DNA from: Hippopus hippopus
Lineage: Eukaryota; Mollusca; Bivalvia; Cardiida; Cardiidae
DNA length: 64,000 nucleotides
Direction of reading: 5' to 3'
Assembly (NCBI GenBank): GCA_946811185.2
Contig: OX328107.1
Coordinates: forward strand, 24,697,587-24,761,586
Position numbers and translations under genes: made by a program. Positions 54,478-64,000 of the stretch are shown one piece after another. Position 1 is the first letter of the stretch; each line of letters opens with the position of its first letter. Under the pieces are notes generated by a model. That model did not search any database. It was not told the DNA's origin and saw nothing but the letters and a program-made list of their open reading frames with translations.

Positions 54478-54741
54478 TAGCCATACTCTGTGAAAAGGGG
54501 GCTAAATGCATCTGCAAAAGTGATTGACCCTTGTCAGCTTGCGCAGTCCGCGCAGACTTACATGGGCGAAACTTTTTGCTATAAGTCAATTTTCTGCACG
54601 TCAGAGGAGCGGTGTACCTCATAATTCAGTCTGTCTTTATTAAACAAAATGGATTTTATTGATCCATAGTTAGGTGATGACTTGCTTGGTATGATGCATT
54701 ACGGGGATGCATTAAGCCTCCTTTTCACATAGCATAGCTCA
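54478..54741 (+). mobile_element. Family A MITE
   Basis: Hairpin shortened ('gtcagcttgcgcagtccgcg'). Right end 'agcatagctca'. Confidence 0.85.
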
Positions 54742-55210
54742 AATGTATTCAGCCATTTTTATGAAATAACAGCTATACCGTTACAAACGGGATAAGAACA
54801 TAAAAGAAAAGAGAGAAAAAAAAAAATGGTGCAATACCCTGGTTTCAACATGTATTTTTGTTTAGTTTTAAAGGCACCTTGCATACCAATAGAAATTATC
54901 AGTTTTGTGAAGAATTTCTTTAAAAAAAAATGGGAGACGAAATATTTGCGTATGCCACTTTAAAGGTTATAGAATCTCAAATTCGGTCATAATTCAACTT
55001 GTTTATACGTATAGATGCTATGGTGTGCTCTTTCACCGAGAATAAATTCAATTAGACCTTTGTTTCTCTGACAATGTCAATGAAGTTTTGTGTCAAGTTC
55101 AGATAGAACACAGAGAGCAGAAACTCCAAGATACCTCGACCTTTCCTATGTCTGAGTTTATTTTTTCAGAACAATGATAGCTGAAAGTCCTTTTTATTTT
55201 GTTTCAAACG
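54742..55210. other. No recognisable feature
   Basis: Unique AT-rich sequence. Confidence 0.4.
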
Positions 55211-55456
55211 CTTCAACAGACGACACAATTTTATACTCCTCCATACTGAAAATACTCGTACTTACAGACGAAACAAAAAACGGTCGCTAAACTTATGGGA
55301 CTTGTCGAAGACAGGGTAGAAAACTTTATGGGAAAAGGAGACAATGACAGTGCTCGTTAGCAGCATTTTCTCCTCTTCCAACAATGTTTCTAAAAGATTT
55401 TCTTACCTTTTTATCTTAAGGATATGTTTGAAAGTCGGCGCTATGTAGTAAAAGGT
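55211..55456 (-). mobile_element. Family C MITE, head of a back-to-back pair
   Basis: 'cagacgacacaattttatac' to 'gtagtaaaaggtaaa'. The hairpin loop is enlarged ('gacagtgctcgtta'). Confidence 0.75.
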
Positions 55457-55645
55457 AAACCCTTTACCACCCAATCCCAACTTTTAACGACCATGAAAAA
55501 GAGGACATTTGAAAACATTGAGGGTTATGGAGAAAATGCTGGTAACCAGCATTTTCTCCTTTTCCCTCAATGTTTTCCTACCTTTCAAAAATAGATTTCG
55601 ATTTTTGAGTAACATTTATTTTGTCGTTTGGTAAAGGACTGAAAT
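55453..55645 (+). mobile_element. Family C MITE, adjoining
   Basis: 'gtaaaccctttaccacccaa' to 'gtcgtttggtaaagg'. It shares the junction with the previous copy. Subterminal segment deleted, hairpin perfect. Confidence 0.85.
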
Positions 55646-55785
55646 AAAAGAAAAATGTTATAATACCACAAGTTGTCTTAAATTTCATTTCAGGATAGAT
55701 TTCAATGTTGTTTTTTTCCTTTCTGTTCTATTTTTTTTTTGGTTGCCCTTAAGGAACTTTGGACATTTTAGTAGGATACCGTTAC

Positions 55786-55968
55786 CAAACTGTTCATTGT
55801 TCAAACGTACCTGCTGTAGAAGGATTTTAGAAACACTATGCTCCTTTTTCCACAATAGTTTCTTTCTTTACTAACACAGACAAAACTATTTCAGGCACAT
55901 TCAGTTTGCTTCTGCAAATGCTTTCGATATGGGCACGTCTAAAATTTAGTCAACTAGAAAAGAATTGA
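55786..55968 (+). mobile_element. Family C MITE, hairpin deleted
   Basis: 'gttaccaaactgttcattgt' and 'gcaaatgctttcgatatggg' with 'ctaaaatttagtcaactag'. Confidence 0.6.
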
Positions 55969-55989
55969 GGTTGGTGGTTAAGTCAGCGT

Positions 55990-56172
55990 TTCACACTGTT
56001 TACGACACTGAGGAAAATGACTTTGGACTGGAAACCAGCATTTTTTTTTACTTTTACTATAATGTTTTCTACCCTTTCAAGAACAAACGGCTCGTCATTT
56101 GATTCACATTTAATTTGCCATCTACAATTGCTTTTTATTTGGGCAAATCTAAATTTTTGTAGTCTTGCAGGG
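55990..56172 (+). mobile_element. Family C MITE, partial
   Basis: 'gaaaccagcattttttttta' hairpin remnant, then 'accctttcaagaacaaac' and 'gcaaatctaaatttttgt'. Confidence 0.6.
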
Positions 56173-56242
56173 TGTAAACTTTGTTTTGGGCCATATTTCG
56201 ATAATATAATGGAGGTCCATATATTCCTTGCGTATCTTAACC

Positions 56243-56432
56243 AGGGTCCGTATTTACCAAACAGTCTTGATCTCATTCTAAGCCTTATACTAGATTTAGA
56301 AAGTAACACAACCTCTAATTGGCTGAACCATTTTGTAAAGCCAATCAGATGTTGTTTTACTTTCTAATTTAAAAAAACTCTTGAGGATAAGACTAAGATT
56401 GTTCTTAAGAATGGTTGGTGAATAAGGACCCC
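56243..56432. mobile_element. Family L palindromic MITE, full length
   Basis: 190 bp. 'agggtccgtatttaccaaac' and inverse 'ttggtgaataaggaccc'. Inner hairpin 'agaaagtaacacaacctct' mirrored about 'ggctgaaccattttg'. Confidence 0.88.
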
Positions 56433-56664
56433 GTACACTGCACAATAATCCTTCCAAGTCACTGACTGCTTCCCCCTCCCCTCTTGAAAAATAATGTCAA
56501 GCCTTCTATACCTTCATAAATAATTTTCATAAACACAAAAAACTCTTAAGAAATTAACCAAACCATCAAAGTTTTTATCCCTTGTATTGAAAAATTGTTA
56601 ACTGTCCACCCGACATTGTTCCTATATTTTTCATTAATTTTATGAACGTTATTAAACCGTACAG

Positions 56665-56830
56665 TTTCGACGATGATTATGTGGGAAAGCAGCCAGCGGC
56701 TTGGAAAGAAAATTGTGCAAAGTACTGGTAAAAGAGACTCCAGGAACGCATGGATAGGTGCACTGGCCGCCGCGATATCACTGAAATAATGTTGAAAACG
56801 GCGTTAAACACCATAGAATCAACAATCATA
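56665..56830 (+). mobile_element. SINE 3' part
   Basis: 'gtactggtaaaagagactcc', 'actggccgccgcgatatcac' and 'aataatgttgaaaacggcgt'. The tRNA head is absent (5' truncation). Confidence 0.75.
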
Positions 56831-57220
56831 AACCGTACAGGTTTTTTCATTAGTCATTTCTCCACTCACTCCGTTCACGTATGTATCTGTCATGTTCGTT
56901 TTCCTATTTTTCCACGTATCTTGAAGTTGACATGACATACAGTGTCGTAATATTAACATCTTTGTTGTTACCTCATATCACATAATGTAAATCTGCTGAG
57001 AGAACTCCTAACACTTGTAAAAGACAACTTGTTTGACAAAAGTGTTTTTGTATGCGTCTGCGTGCGTCGGTATACAGGCGCACCTGTTTGTGACTACGTC
57101 TGACTTCCTGTAAAACCGGAGAAAAAATCATTTTGTGTTTTTTTCTGTTTGACATTCCCAGGAAAACACCGGCAAAACTATACTGTTGAATGTCAAGTCA
57201 CTATATTTGGTCTATATTAT
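56831..57220. other. No recognisable feature
   Basis: Unique sequence. Short open frames only. Confidence 0.4.
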
Positions 57221-57425
57221 TTTATAAGGAAGAAAAAACATGTATCCTGATCCTGCAGAGTATGAAGCTATGGTTTTTTCATTCTTTGAGCCAAAATGTT
57301 TTCAAAAGCTTTCTTCAGTGTCATTATTGCTGCATACCAGCATTTTCTCCATAAGCTCCAATGTCTTCAATGGCTTTCTTCTTCAGGGTCGTTAAAAAGG
57401 GGGTCGTTTTATACAGGGTCAAGGC
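57221..57425 (-). mobile_element. Family C MITE, decayed
   Basis: 'ttcttcagggtcgttaaaaa' and 'ataccagcattttctcc' are recognisable; the rest is rearranged. Confidence 0.55.
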
Positions 57426-57440
57426 CCCTTATAGACGTCA

Positions 57441-57895
57441 TTGAACTCTTTACCACACCTTAAAAAAATAGTCTCGTCTAAAATCAAAGCATTTGCAGAC
57501 AACATACCAATTGTAGCTAAAATGGTTGGACTTGTCTTTAGTTTAAACATATTTATTTTACATCGATTGAAAAATAAGTTCTTAAAACTTATACAAATCT
57601 CTCTCGATTCTGCTTTCTGGAAACCTCACAAGTACTCGCGCCATATGTGTGGGCCAATGACCGGTCCCAAAGATGACAATCGCTCCCGGGTATTGATCTC
57701 AGTAATAAACGGTTACGAGGCCGACGCTCTTTCTCACAACCACGGGCACCACACAATGATAGATTTTGCCTTTAAAAGGTTAAGTTAGAAAAAAAAGCGT
57801 GGGAAAAAGAGGAAATGAAGGTTACCACAATGTTTTCAATGGCCTTCTTTGTCGGGTTTGATATTTTAAAACTCGGAATTGCTTAGAAAAGGCCA
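57441..57895 (-). mobile_element. Family C MITE split by a SINE
   Basis: The left part 'gaactctttaccacacctta' to about 57545 and the right part from about 57773 ('gttaagttagaaaaaaaagc') together give the normal length of about 225 bp. Confidence 0.72.
57546..57772 (-). mobile_element. tRNA-derived SINE inside family C
   Basis: Minus strand: 'gagcgtcggcctcgtaac' (A-box-like) and 'gatcaatacccgggagcg' (B-box-like). The body runs toward 57546, with AT-rich sequence at that end. Confidence 0.6.
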
Positions 57896-58041
57896 CAGAA
57901 TGCATATACATGTACTGGTAACTCCTTCAAATAAGCAAATGTTATTAATTATGTAGGCTCTAATACATGAAAAAGAATTTAAAAAAGATATCTGGAATAT
58001 TGCAATACAAAAAAGCCCAAATTGCTACAAAAAATAATTTC

Positions 58042-58271
58042 TTAACTCTCTTCCAAACGACAAAATTTAGACTTATCCAAATTGAAAGCATCTGCAGACG
58101 ACAGATTAAAGGCGGCTCAAATGATAGAATATGTCTTTGATTGAGAAGAAAACGTTGTTGGAAAAGAAGAAAAATGCTGGTTACCAGCATTTTCTCCTTT
58201 TCCAACAACGTTTTCAAAAGCCTTCTCTCTGTTTGTTGATAGAACTCAGGATTGATTGGTCAAGGGTGAAA
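58042..58271 (-). mobile_element. Family C MITE, full length
   Basis: TTAACTCTCTTCCAAACGAC to 'attggtcaagggtgaa'. Near-perfect hairpin. Confidence 0.88.
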
Positions 58272-58393
58272 GACCTGAGTCCTGATTTGTTAACAAATGT
58301 AGTTGAAATCGACATGCTCTCGAAGGAGTGAATCATACCCTACGTTTTGTTACTTAGTTCGATGTTGCTCGCATAGCAATGAGGGCCATTCTT

Positions 58394-58745
58394 CAGTTAC
58401 TTCCCTTGATTGCTCTCCAGTACTAAATTGGCCCTGATAAGGTGATTACTTTGTTTTCATCCTTGATTTTCTTGCACTACATAGCCAAGTTCTTGAGATA
58501 ATAGCTCAACAAAATCTAGTTAGATTGGTTTACATATCAATATATACGTACATGTATTGTCTGAAGATTGAGAACAGAATTTTATTTCAAACTACAAGGA
58601 GACCGAACACATATATCATAAATCAAATGATATTTATCGCATCGTCCCCAAGGGAATCAAGGATAAAAACAAAGGAATACAGGTAAAAGGATTAATGTGT
58701 TATTTGGTTACCTTTACGTTTTATCTGGCAAGGGAGGTAATTTGA
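58394..58745. mobile_element. Family H element, uninterrupted
   Basis: 352 bp. 'cagttacttcccttgattgc' left and 'ggcaagggaggtaatttg' right, with inner inverted 'tttcatccttgatttt' and 'atcaaggataaaaacaaa'. Superfamily unknown. Confidence 0.82.
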
Positions 58746-58884
58746 CTTATCGGAATGCCCCCCCCCCTTGAAGTCCATAATGGCAGCCAAGCTTAACCAC
58801 CTCATTGCGCAAAATAAACCTAACATACATTCGCTAGAAACAGACCTATTAAAAGAATTTTCGAGGTTGCTTTCATCCAGAATG

Positions 58885-58985
58885 TCATTTCAAAGCGGAC
58901 AGAGAAAATCAAAGATCGAACTGCATGTTCTGTGTAGTCTTATCTTGATCTACACTGGTCGCTCAGGCAACTAAGGTTAGCGTCA
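58885..58985. mobile_element. Family D remnant
   Basis: 'aaatcaaagatcgaactgca' with the mirror 'agtcttatcttgatctaca'. Confidence 0.6.
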
Positions 58986-59019
58986 AAATTGCTTAAAGAT
59001 CGTGTGTTTGTTCGCCGTT

Positions 59020-59283
59020 AAACGCTGTCTCGAACATTTCTCAAATTATATCGCGGGTGCACTTTTCTATGCTTCTCTTAAGTTTCTTTCGCCATTCTTC
59101 CAAAGCCACTGGCTGCTTTTTATCATAAACATCGCCGAAACAATGATCAGCGGTGTGAGAGGAACGAATCCTGTCGCAATGGCTATCATCATTTCTTGAA
59201 TTTCCTGGGGCTTGGAACCACTACCGCCTCTTCCGGTTTCAAGCCTTGTGCGGACCGACTCAGCTACCGGGGCTCAGCATACC
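59020..59283 (-). mobile_element. tRNA-derived SINE
   Basis: Minus strand head 'gtagctgagtcggtccgcac' near 59262; body with 'gctgatcattgtttcggcg'. The 3' core lies near 59035-59110, diverged from the reference. Confidence 0.7.
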
Positions 59284-59286
59284 GTA

Positions 59287-59514
59287 ATATTTTACTATAC
59301 AACCCCGACTTTTAACGGCATGGTTTACGAAGGCGTTTGAAAACATTATGGGAAAAGGACACAATGCTGGTAACCAGCATTGTCTCCTTTTCCCAACAAG
59401 TTTTTTTTTCCATTTCTAACACTATTTTAACCATTTCAGCCAATTCTAATTTGTCGTCTGCAAACGCTTTGGATTTGGGCGATTCCAAAATTCTGTCGCC
59501 TGATACAGAGTTAA
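59287..59514 (+). mobile_element. Family C MITE, perfect hairpin
   Basis: 'attttactatacaaccccga' to 'gatacagagTTAA'. Arms 'gggaaaaggacacaatgc' and mirror. Confidence 0.87.
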
Positions 59515-59678
59515 GGGTTAAGACAATTAATGATTGTGTTTGTGAGATAAGTTTTGCATTCTAATCTATCACAACAGAAAAAATCATGACTCTTGCTGTC
59601 ACTGCGATAGAAAACTCTTGTTAACATTTGAGCAAAAAAGACAGAATAGCTCGCTGTAATTGTTCCTCTCTATACATA

Positions 59679-59951
59679 TGAGCCATACTCTGTGAAAAGC
59701 GAGTTAAATGCATCTGCAAAAAGTTTCGACCCATGTCAGCCTGCGCAGTCCGCGCAGGCTGACATGGGCCGAAACTTTTTGCCATTGGTCAATTTTCTGG
59801 ATGTCAAAGGACCATTGTACCTCATGATTCAGTCGATTGTTGTAAAAACTGGATTTTATGGATCCATCATTATGTGATGACATGCTTGGTATCATGCATC
59901 ACGGAGATGCTTTAAACCCACCCACCCACCCCTTTGCAAGAGCATGGCTCA
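59679..59951 (+). mobile_element. Family A MITE, full length
   Basis: Perfect hairpin (arms about 45 bp). A CCCA run replaces part of the right TIR. Confidence 0.9.
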
Positions 59952-60194
59952 TTTTTTTTTTTCCTTGAAAAATATTGTGTAAGCATCAAGTCTGATTCTT
60001 TTCATAAGCACGTACAATTGCTTTTACACTTTTTTGTATAGGCAAGTGTTTTTTTGTTTTTTGTTTTTTTTTTTTCTTTTAGCCAATATGATATATTATA
60101 ATCGAACTTAACATATTCGAAAATCGCGATTTCTTATCATTGCCCTTTGCAAATCTTTTATTACGTATGCTCATTTCCATTGGAAGACAATGGT

Positions 60195-60421
60195 CGAATA
60201 TCCCATTAGATGACAAAAAAAAAAAACGTTTTAATCGGTCGAGTTGAAAGCTTTTTAAAACTTTGTGGGAATAGAAAATGCTAGTGGCCAGCACTTTCCT
60301 ATTTCTAACTATGTGTGTGTTGTCCTACAAAACACAAATTTCATTATTTGAGCCATATCTAATTTGTCGACTGCAAATGCTTGGTAAAGTATAAAATTTT
60401 GTTTTCTGGTAAAAAATTAAT
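60195..60421. mobile_element. Family C MITE, decayed
   Basis: 'gtgggaatagaaaatgctag', 'tttgtcgactgcaaatgctt' and 'gttttctggtaaaaaatta'. Confidence 0.65.
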
Positions 60422-61250
60422 CTGAAGAACCCGACAATCACCCATCAAAACTTTTAGGGGTGTGTGTAGATTACGGTCAAACTGAAAAGATCACACAGAC
60501 TTCAAAACATGAATAATGAACATGAATTAACGTTTGATACATAAATTCAGTAACAGAGTTTTTGTTAACCTTTTCCTCTATTTACCGTTTGCTTAAAATC
60601 TTCTAGCTGAGTGTTTTTCTAATCAGTGATTGGCGTAATGATATTGGCTTTAATGGCGGAAGTAAATTTTGTTTAGTGTACTACGTCAGCACTTCCGGTT
60701 GTATACAAGATTAATGACAGGCTGAGGCCCGCCAGAAGCTACGTAAAACGTCTTTGTCACATTACGTGAATCGTAGTCTGTGTGAGGAAAATACAAAGTC
60801 ATTACTAAATAAACAACATAAATACTCATGTGACCTATGACCTGTGACCGAGCTTGTGGGATGGTAGTATCCTGTAAATATTTGAGTCAAGTGTTTATTT
60901 GGTTTAAGAATGACTGTGGTTGAATCTTGGCACTACTTTTCTTTAAAACTTGCCATGTCTTAGTACAACTTTTTATTTTGTTCCCCTTTAAGTTTAGTAT
61001 AATGCAACATACATTTCAATTCTTGTGCGAAGTACTGGTAAAAGAAACTCCACGGTCGTTAAAACTCGTTGTTGTTTGGTATAGGATTAACGTATATGAA
61101 CGAGATGGGCAATTGTAGTACTTGCTCACAAAGTATATAAATATCAAAATTCATATACTTCTTTTCAATATTTTTACAAAGTTGTCAGCTGCATGGGGGT
61201 AAAAAGTTGTATCTTTACAGAAGTGCTTATATAAACCTTTTCCTTTTAAA
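60422..61250. other. Unassigned, with regulatory-like motifs
   Basis: Contains 'cacttccgg' (ETS-type) near 60690, 'actacgtcag' nearby and three tandem TGACC(T) half-sites at 60830-60849. A SINE fragment 'gaagtactggtaaaagaaac' lies at 61028. No coding frame was seen. Confidence 0.35.
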
Positions 61251-61576
61251 TGACTCATGCTCTGTGAGAAGGAGTTTTAATGCCACTGCACAAAGTATCG
61301 ACTCATGTCAACCTGCGCAGTCCGCGAAGGCTGAAATAGATCGAACCTTTTTGTCAATGGTAAATTTTCTGCGTGTCTGGTAAGTCCGCGCAGGCTTGCA
61401 TAGGTCGAAACTTTTGCTGTTGGTAAATTATCTGTATGTTCAAGGATCATTCTGCCTCACGATTCAGCCGATTGTTGGACAGAATTGATCATGTGGATCC
61501 ATAATTAAGTGCCGACTTGTTTAGTATAATGCACTACGAAGATGCATTAAACCCCATTTTGCCAGACCATAGTGTA
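61251..61576 (+). mobile_element. Family A MITE with internal duplication
   Basis: The segment from 'agtccgcg' through 'tttttgtcaatggtaaattt' is repeated (61318-61368 and 61382-61432), which makes the copy about 60 bp longer than usual. Confidence 0.82.
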
Positions 61577-61623
61577 ATTATTTAACATAAGGTAACAGAA
61601 GATGGTCAACGGTTTAGATTAAT

Positions 61624-62278
61624 GGCTTGCAACACGCAAAAAGGGACATTCGGACATTTGCGTAAAGTGTCATCTCGGCTCGGGGCGACATGATTCACCA
61701 CAGCCGTGAACAAGTTTCCAAGTCCCCTGCCACCTGACCGTACAACGAATTTATTATACTGCAAAGTTTTACCATTCCAACGTGTGTTAAGCGAATTTTA
61801 CCTGTTTTTTGGTTTCAAAACTTGAGTACGCTGACGAAGTAGGATTTCCCTTCTGAGTGCCCCAATTCAAAAAAAACTGACGTCACTGGGAACTGACGTC
61901 ACTGAAACCTTGGTAAAACGTGCTAAAACGTGCAGTTTGGCGCATAATCTTGATGTTAATCTTGATCGAAGCCGCCATTTTGGATGTTGTGTTGAAAATG
62001 TAGTCATGTATACGGGGCTCCCGAAAGGGAAACTGCTTTTACGTTGGTATTGACAGTGTACATGATATATATGTTCGGGGCATATTATCCAATCAGATCA
62101 CGAGAAATTTCTTTGCAGTATAATAATAGATTTTGTCCTACAGTAGACTTGCGTGAAACAGAAAATTACATAAAAACGGAAAGTGTCGTTTCGGATTAGC
62201 CTGCGCGGACTGCGCAGGCTGATGCGAGACGACACTTTACGCAAATGTCCGAATGCCCCTTTTCACGTGTTGCAGGCC
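61624..62278. mobile_element. Family B MITE with replaced left palindrome
   Basis: The left end runs to 'taaagtgtcatctcgg' (61679) and the right part resumes at 'tagattttgtcctacagtag' (62127). In between is about 450 bp of foreign sequence, including the TIR element at 61751. Confidence 0.82.
61751..62126. mobile_element. 376-bp element with 16-bp exact TIRs
   Basis: TTATTATACTGCAAAG at 61751-61766 and its exact inverse at 62111-62126. The interior holds two TGACGTCA-like sites ('aactgacgtcactg' twice near 61880-61905) and 'gccgccattttggatg'. No coding. Single copy here. Confidence 0.75.
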
Positions 62279-63016
62279 ATTTAAGATCAGACAGTACAGT
62301 TCTGTGCATATTACATGAAGTCTGCTACTGGCCCCCACAGTTATAAGCTAACGAGCATCTAGCCTTTCATACTTTTTATTCGTTTATAATATTATGCCTT
62401 GATATACACAAAACTAGCCCTCGCATTAAAGGGGATTTATAAATAAAAACTTTTAATTGCAATATTTCACTTTGTATCTATTTTTTTTTCGGACATAAAG
62501 TCTACAGATTTTTTTCAATATAAATGTTAAACGCTTTTAGAGTTTTGCGGAGTGTATAAAGAACCTTATAGCGATTTGTTGTCATTTATTTTATATATAA
62601 GTTTCTTTTTATCATAAAATTCATGATATTAGACTGTGTGTACCTACATATTCCTTAAATGAGATTTAAATAATTCCTGTGGTTTACACTCATATAACAT
62701 TAACAAATACACTGAAAAATAAGTAAAATTATACATTGACAATAAAAATTATTTATATTCCTCTGAAGACCACCTGATTACTAGGATAATTCAATTTCTG
62801 TTGCAAGAGCTTATCATTAACTTGAAGTGGTCTACTGTATTTCACGAAAACTCCTTTATCCAACTACTTCAAAACTGTCATCAAGACACCCACCCACCTT
62901 TTTAATATGTGGAAATATGCATTGTATGCTTATTGCATAAAAGAAGGAATAATGAATGGACGCACGAACGGAAGGACGGACTGACAGAGAGGCGAGAACA
63001 CGAGGGAATGATTATA
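62279..63016. other. AT-rich spacer with a D fragment
   Basis: 'ttaagatcagacagtacagt' at 62280 is a D hairpin arm. The rest is unique. Confidence 0.4.
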
Positions 63017-63265
63017 TGAGCCATGCTCTGTAAAAAGGGGGCTCAATGCATCTGCAAAAAAGTATCAGTCCGCGCAGTCTGACCTGGGTCGAAACTTTTT
63101 GTTATTGATCAATATTCTGCATGTTAAAGGACTATTTTACTCCACGTTTCGATTAGTTGTTAGACACAGTAGATTTGTTTTTTGCCTCCATGACCAAGTA
63201 ATGACTTGTCAGGTTTAACGTATCATGGAGATGCATTAAGCCCCCTTTTGCCAGAGCATGGCTCA
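63017..63265 (+). mobile_element. Family A MITE, left palindrome arm deleted
   Basis: Jumps from 'aaaagtatc' to 'agtccgcgcagtctgacctg'. TA on both flanks. Confidence 0.85.
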
Positions 63266-63292
63266 TACACTTTTACAACCAGTCTTATAAAT

Positions 63293-63793
63293 GAGGGGCG
63301 CTCTGGCAAAAGGGGATTCGGTGCATCCCCGTGATGCGTTAGACCAAGCAAGTCATTATGTAATTATGGGTCCATAGTATTTGAGCCATGCTCTGGCAAA
63401 AGGGGGCTTAATGCATCTCCGTAATCCATCATACCAAGAAAGCCATCACATACTTATGGATCCATAATGGCCACTTTTTTTTAACAACCGACTCAATCAT
63501 GAGGTAGACTGATCCTTTGACATGCAGAAAATCGACCAATAGCGAAAAGTTTCGGCCCAGGTCAGCCTGCGCGGACTGCGCAGGCTGACCTGGGTCGAAA
63601 CTTTTCGCAGATGCATTAAGCCCCCTTTTCACAGAGCGCGGCTCATTTATTTTGTCTCAAAACTGACTGAATCATGAGGAAGAGTGGTCCTTTGGCATGC
63701 TGAAAATTGAGCAATAGCAAGAAGATTTTGACCCAAGTCAGGATCCCTACTTTTCGCAGATGCATTAAAGCCCCTTTTCACAGAGCATGGCTC
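63293..63793 (-). mobile_element. Family A MITE split by another family A copy
   Basis: The left part 63293-63378 (ends 'gggtccatagta') and right part from 63646 ('tgactgaatcatgaggaaga' to 'cagagcatggctc') form one A copy once 63382-63645 is removed. Remaining length about 235 bp. Confidence 0.85.
63382..63645 (-). mobile_element. Family A MITE nested in family A
   Basis: 264 bp with perfect hairpin (arms about 45 bp). Better conserved than its host copy. Confidence 0.92.
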
Positions 63794-63942
63794 TTATTTA
63801 TGCTCAAAATATGTGCGTACTTCTTTTCTTGGCCTTTCAATGCTTCAAGTATATAAGCAGTAGATAAATCATGTCACATTAGGTCCACAACGAAATAAGG
63901 AAAAAAAAAACTTGAAAGATTTTTTTTTAATTCATAGCAACG

Positions 63943-63944
<2 letters not shown>

Positions 63945-64000
<56 letters not shown>
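63945..64000 (+). repeat. (GA)n microsatellite, open at right edge
   Basis: Pure GA repeat of at least 56 bp running to the end of the window. Confidence 0.97.

Overview
This window is eukaryotic, non-coding and extremely repeat-rich. It shows no bacterial gene organisation and no intact host gene. About 44 copies of one TTAA-flanked palindromic mini-transposon (family C), about 28 copies of a second hairpin element (A), about 25 of a third (D) and six of a fourth (B) fill it, with smaller families (E, F, H, K, L), tRNA-derived SINEs, three minisatellites and several microsatellites. The repeat style (molluscan-type SINE core, TTAA hairpin MITEs, an A/B palindrome with the core GCGCAGTCCGCGC) suggests a bivalve mollusc. 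My recollection of such palindromes in dreissenid mussels makes Dreissena my best guess, but this is unverified.

Layout. 1-930: 50-bp minisatellite running off the left edge. 1147-4086: 2.9-kb TTAA-bounded element with roughly 500-690-bp inverted ends and no coding. 4136-5870: C and B copies and plain AT-rich DNA. 6225-8596: about 80 tandem 30-bp units whose sequence is that of one terminus of the C element. 8794-11100: A, C, D and SINE pieces. 11105-12015: broken Tc1/mariner transposase on the minus strand. 12890-13560: long-TIR element. 13730-35500: dense A, B, C, D, E, K and L mosaic, including a perfect 61-bp-arm palindrome at 25216-25385. 35934-36946: a 30-bp minisatellite that switches strand in its middle. 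37134-45200: more mosaic. 45219-48957: a TTAA-bounded 3.7-kb element carrying a THAP zinc-finger ORF on one strand and a short acidic ORF on the other, with four C copies in its interior. 49133-52380: C and D clusters. 52465-54149: two F elements, one of them inside an H element. 54385-63800: SINE, A, C, H, L and B copies with further nesting, ending in a (GA)n tract that runs off the right edge.

How the parts relate. Nothing here forms a metabolic or regulatory operon. The logic is transpositional. TTAA-targeting elements insert in and beside each other and re-use TTAA sites, hairpin elements nest in their own kind, and an end of one MITE appears to have been amplified into a satellite. Element boundaries and nesting come from reading inverted ends and comparing copies by eye, so most edges are good to a few bases but not proven.
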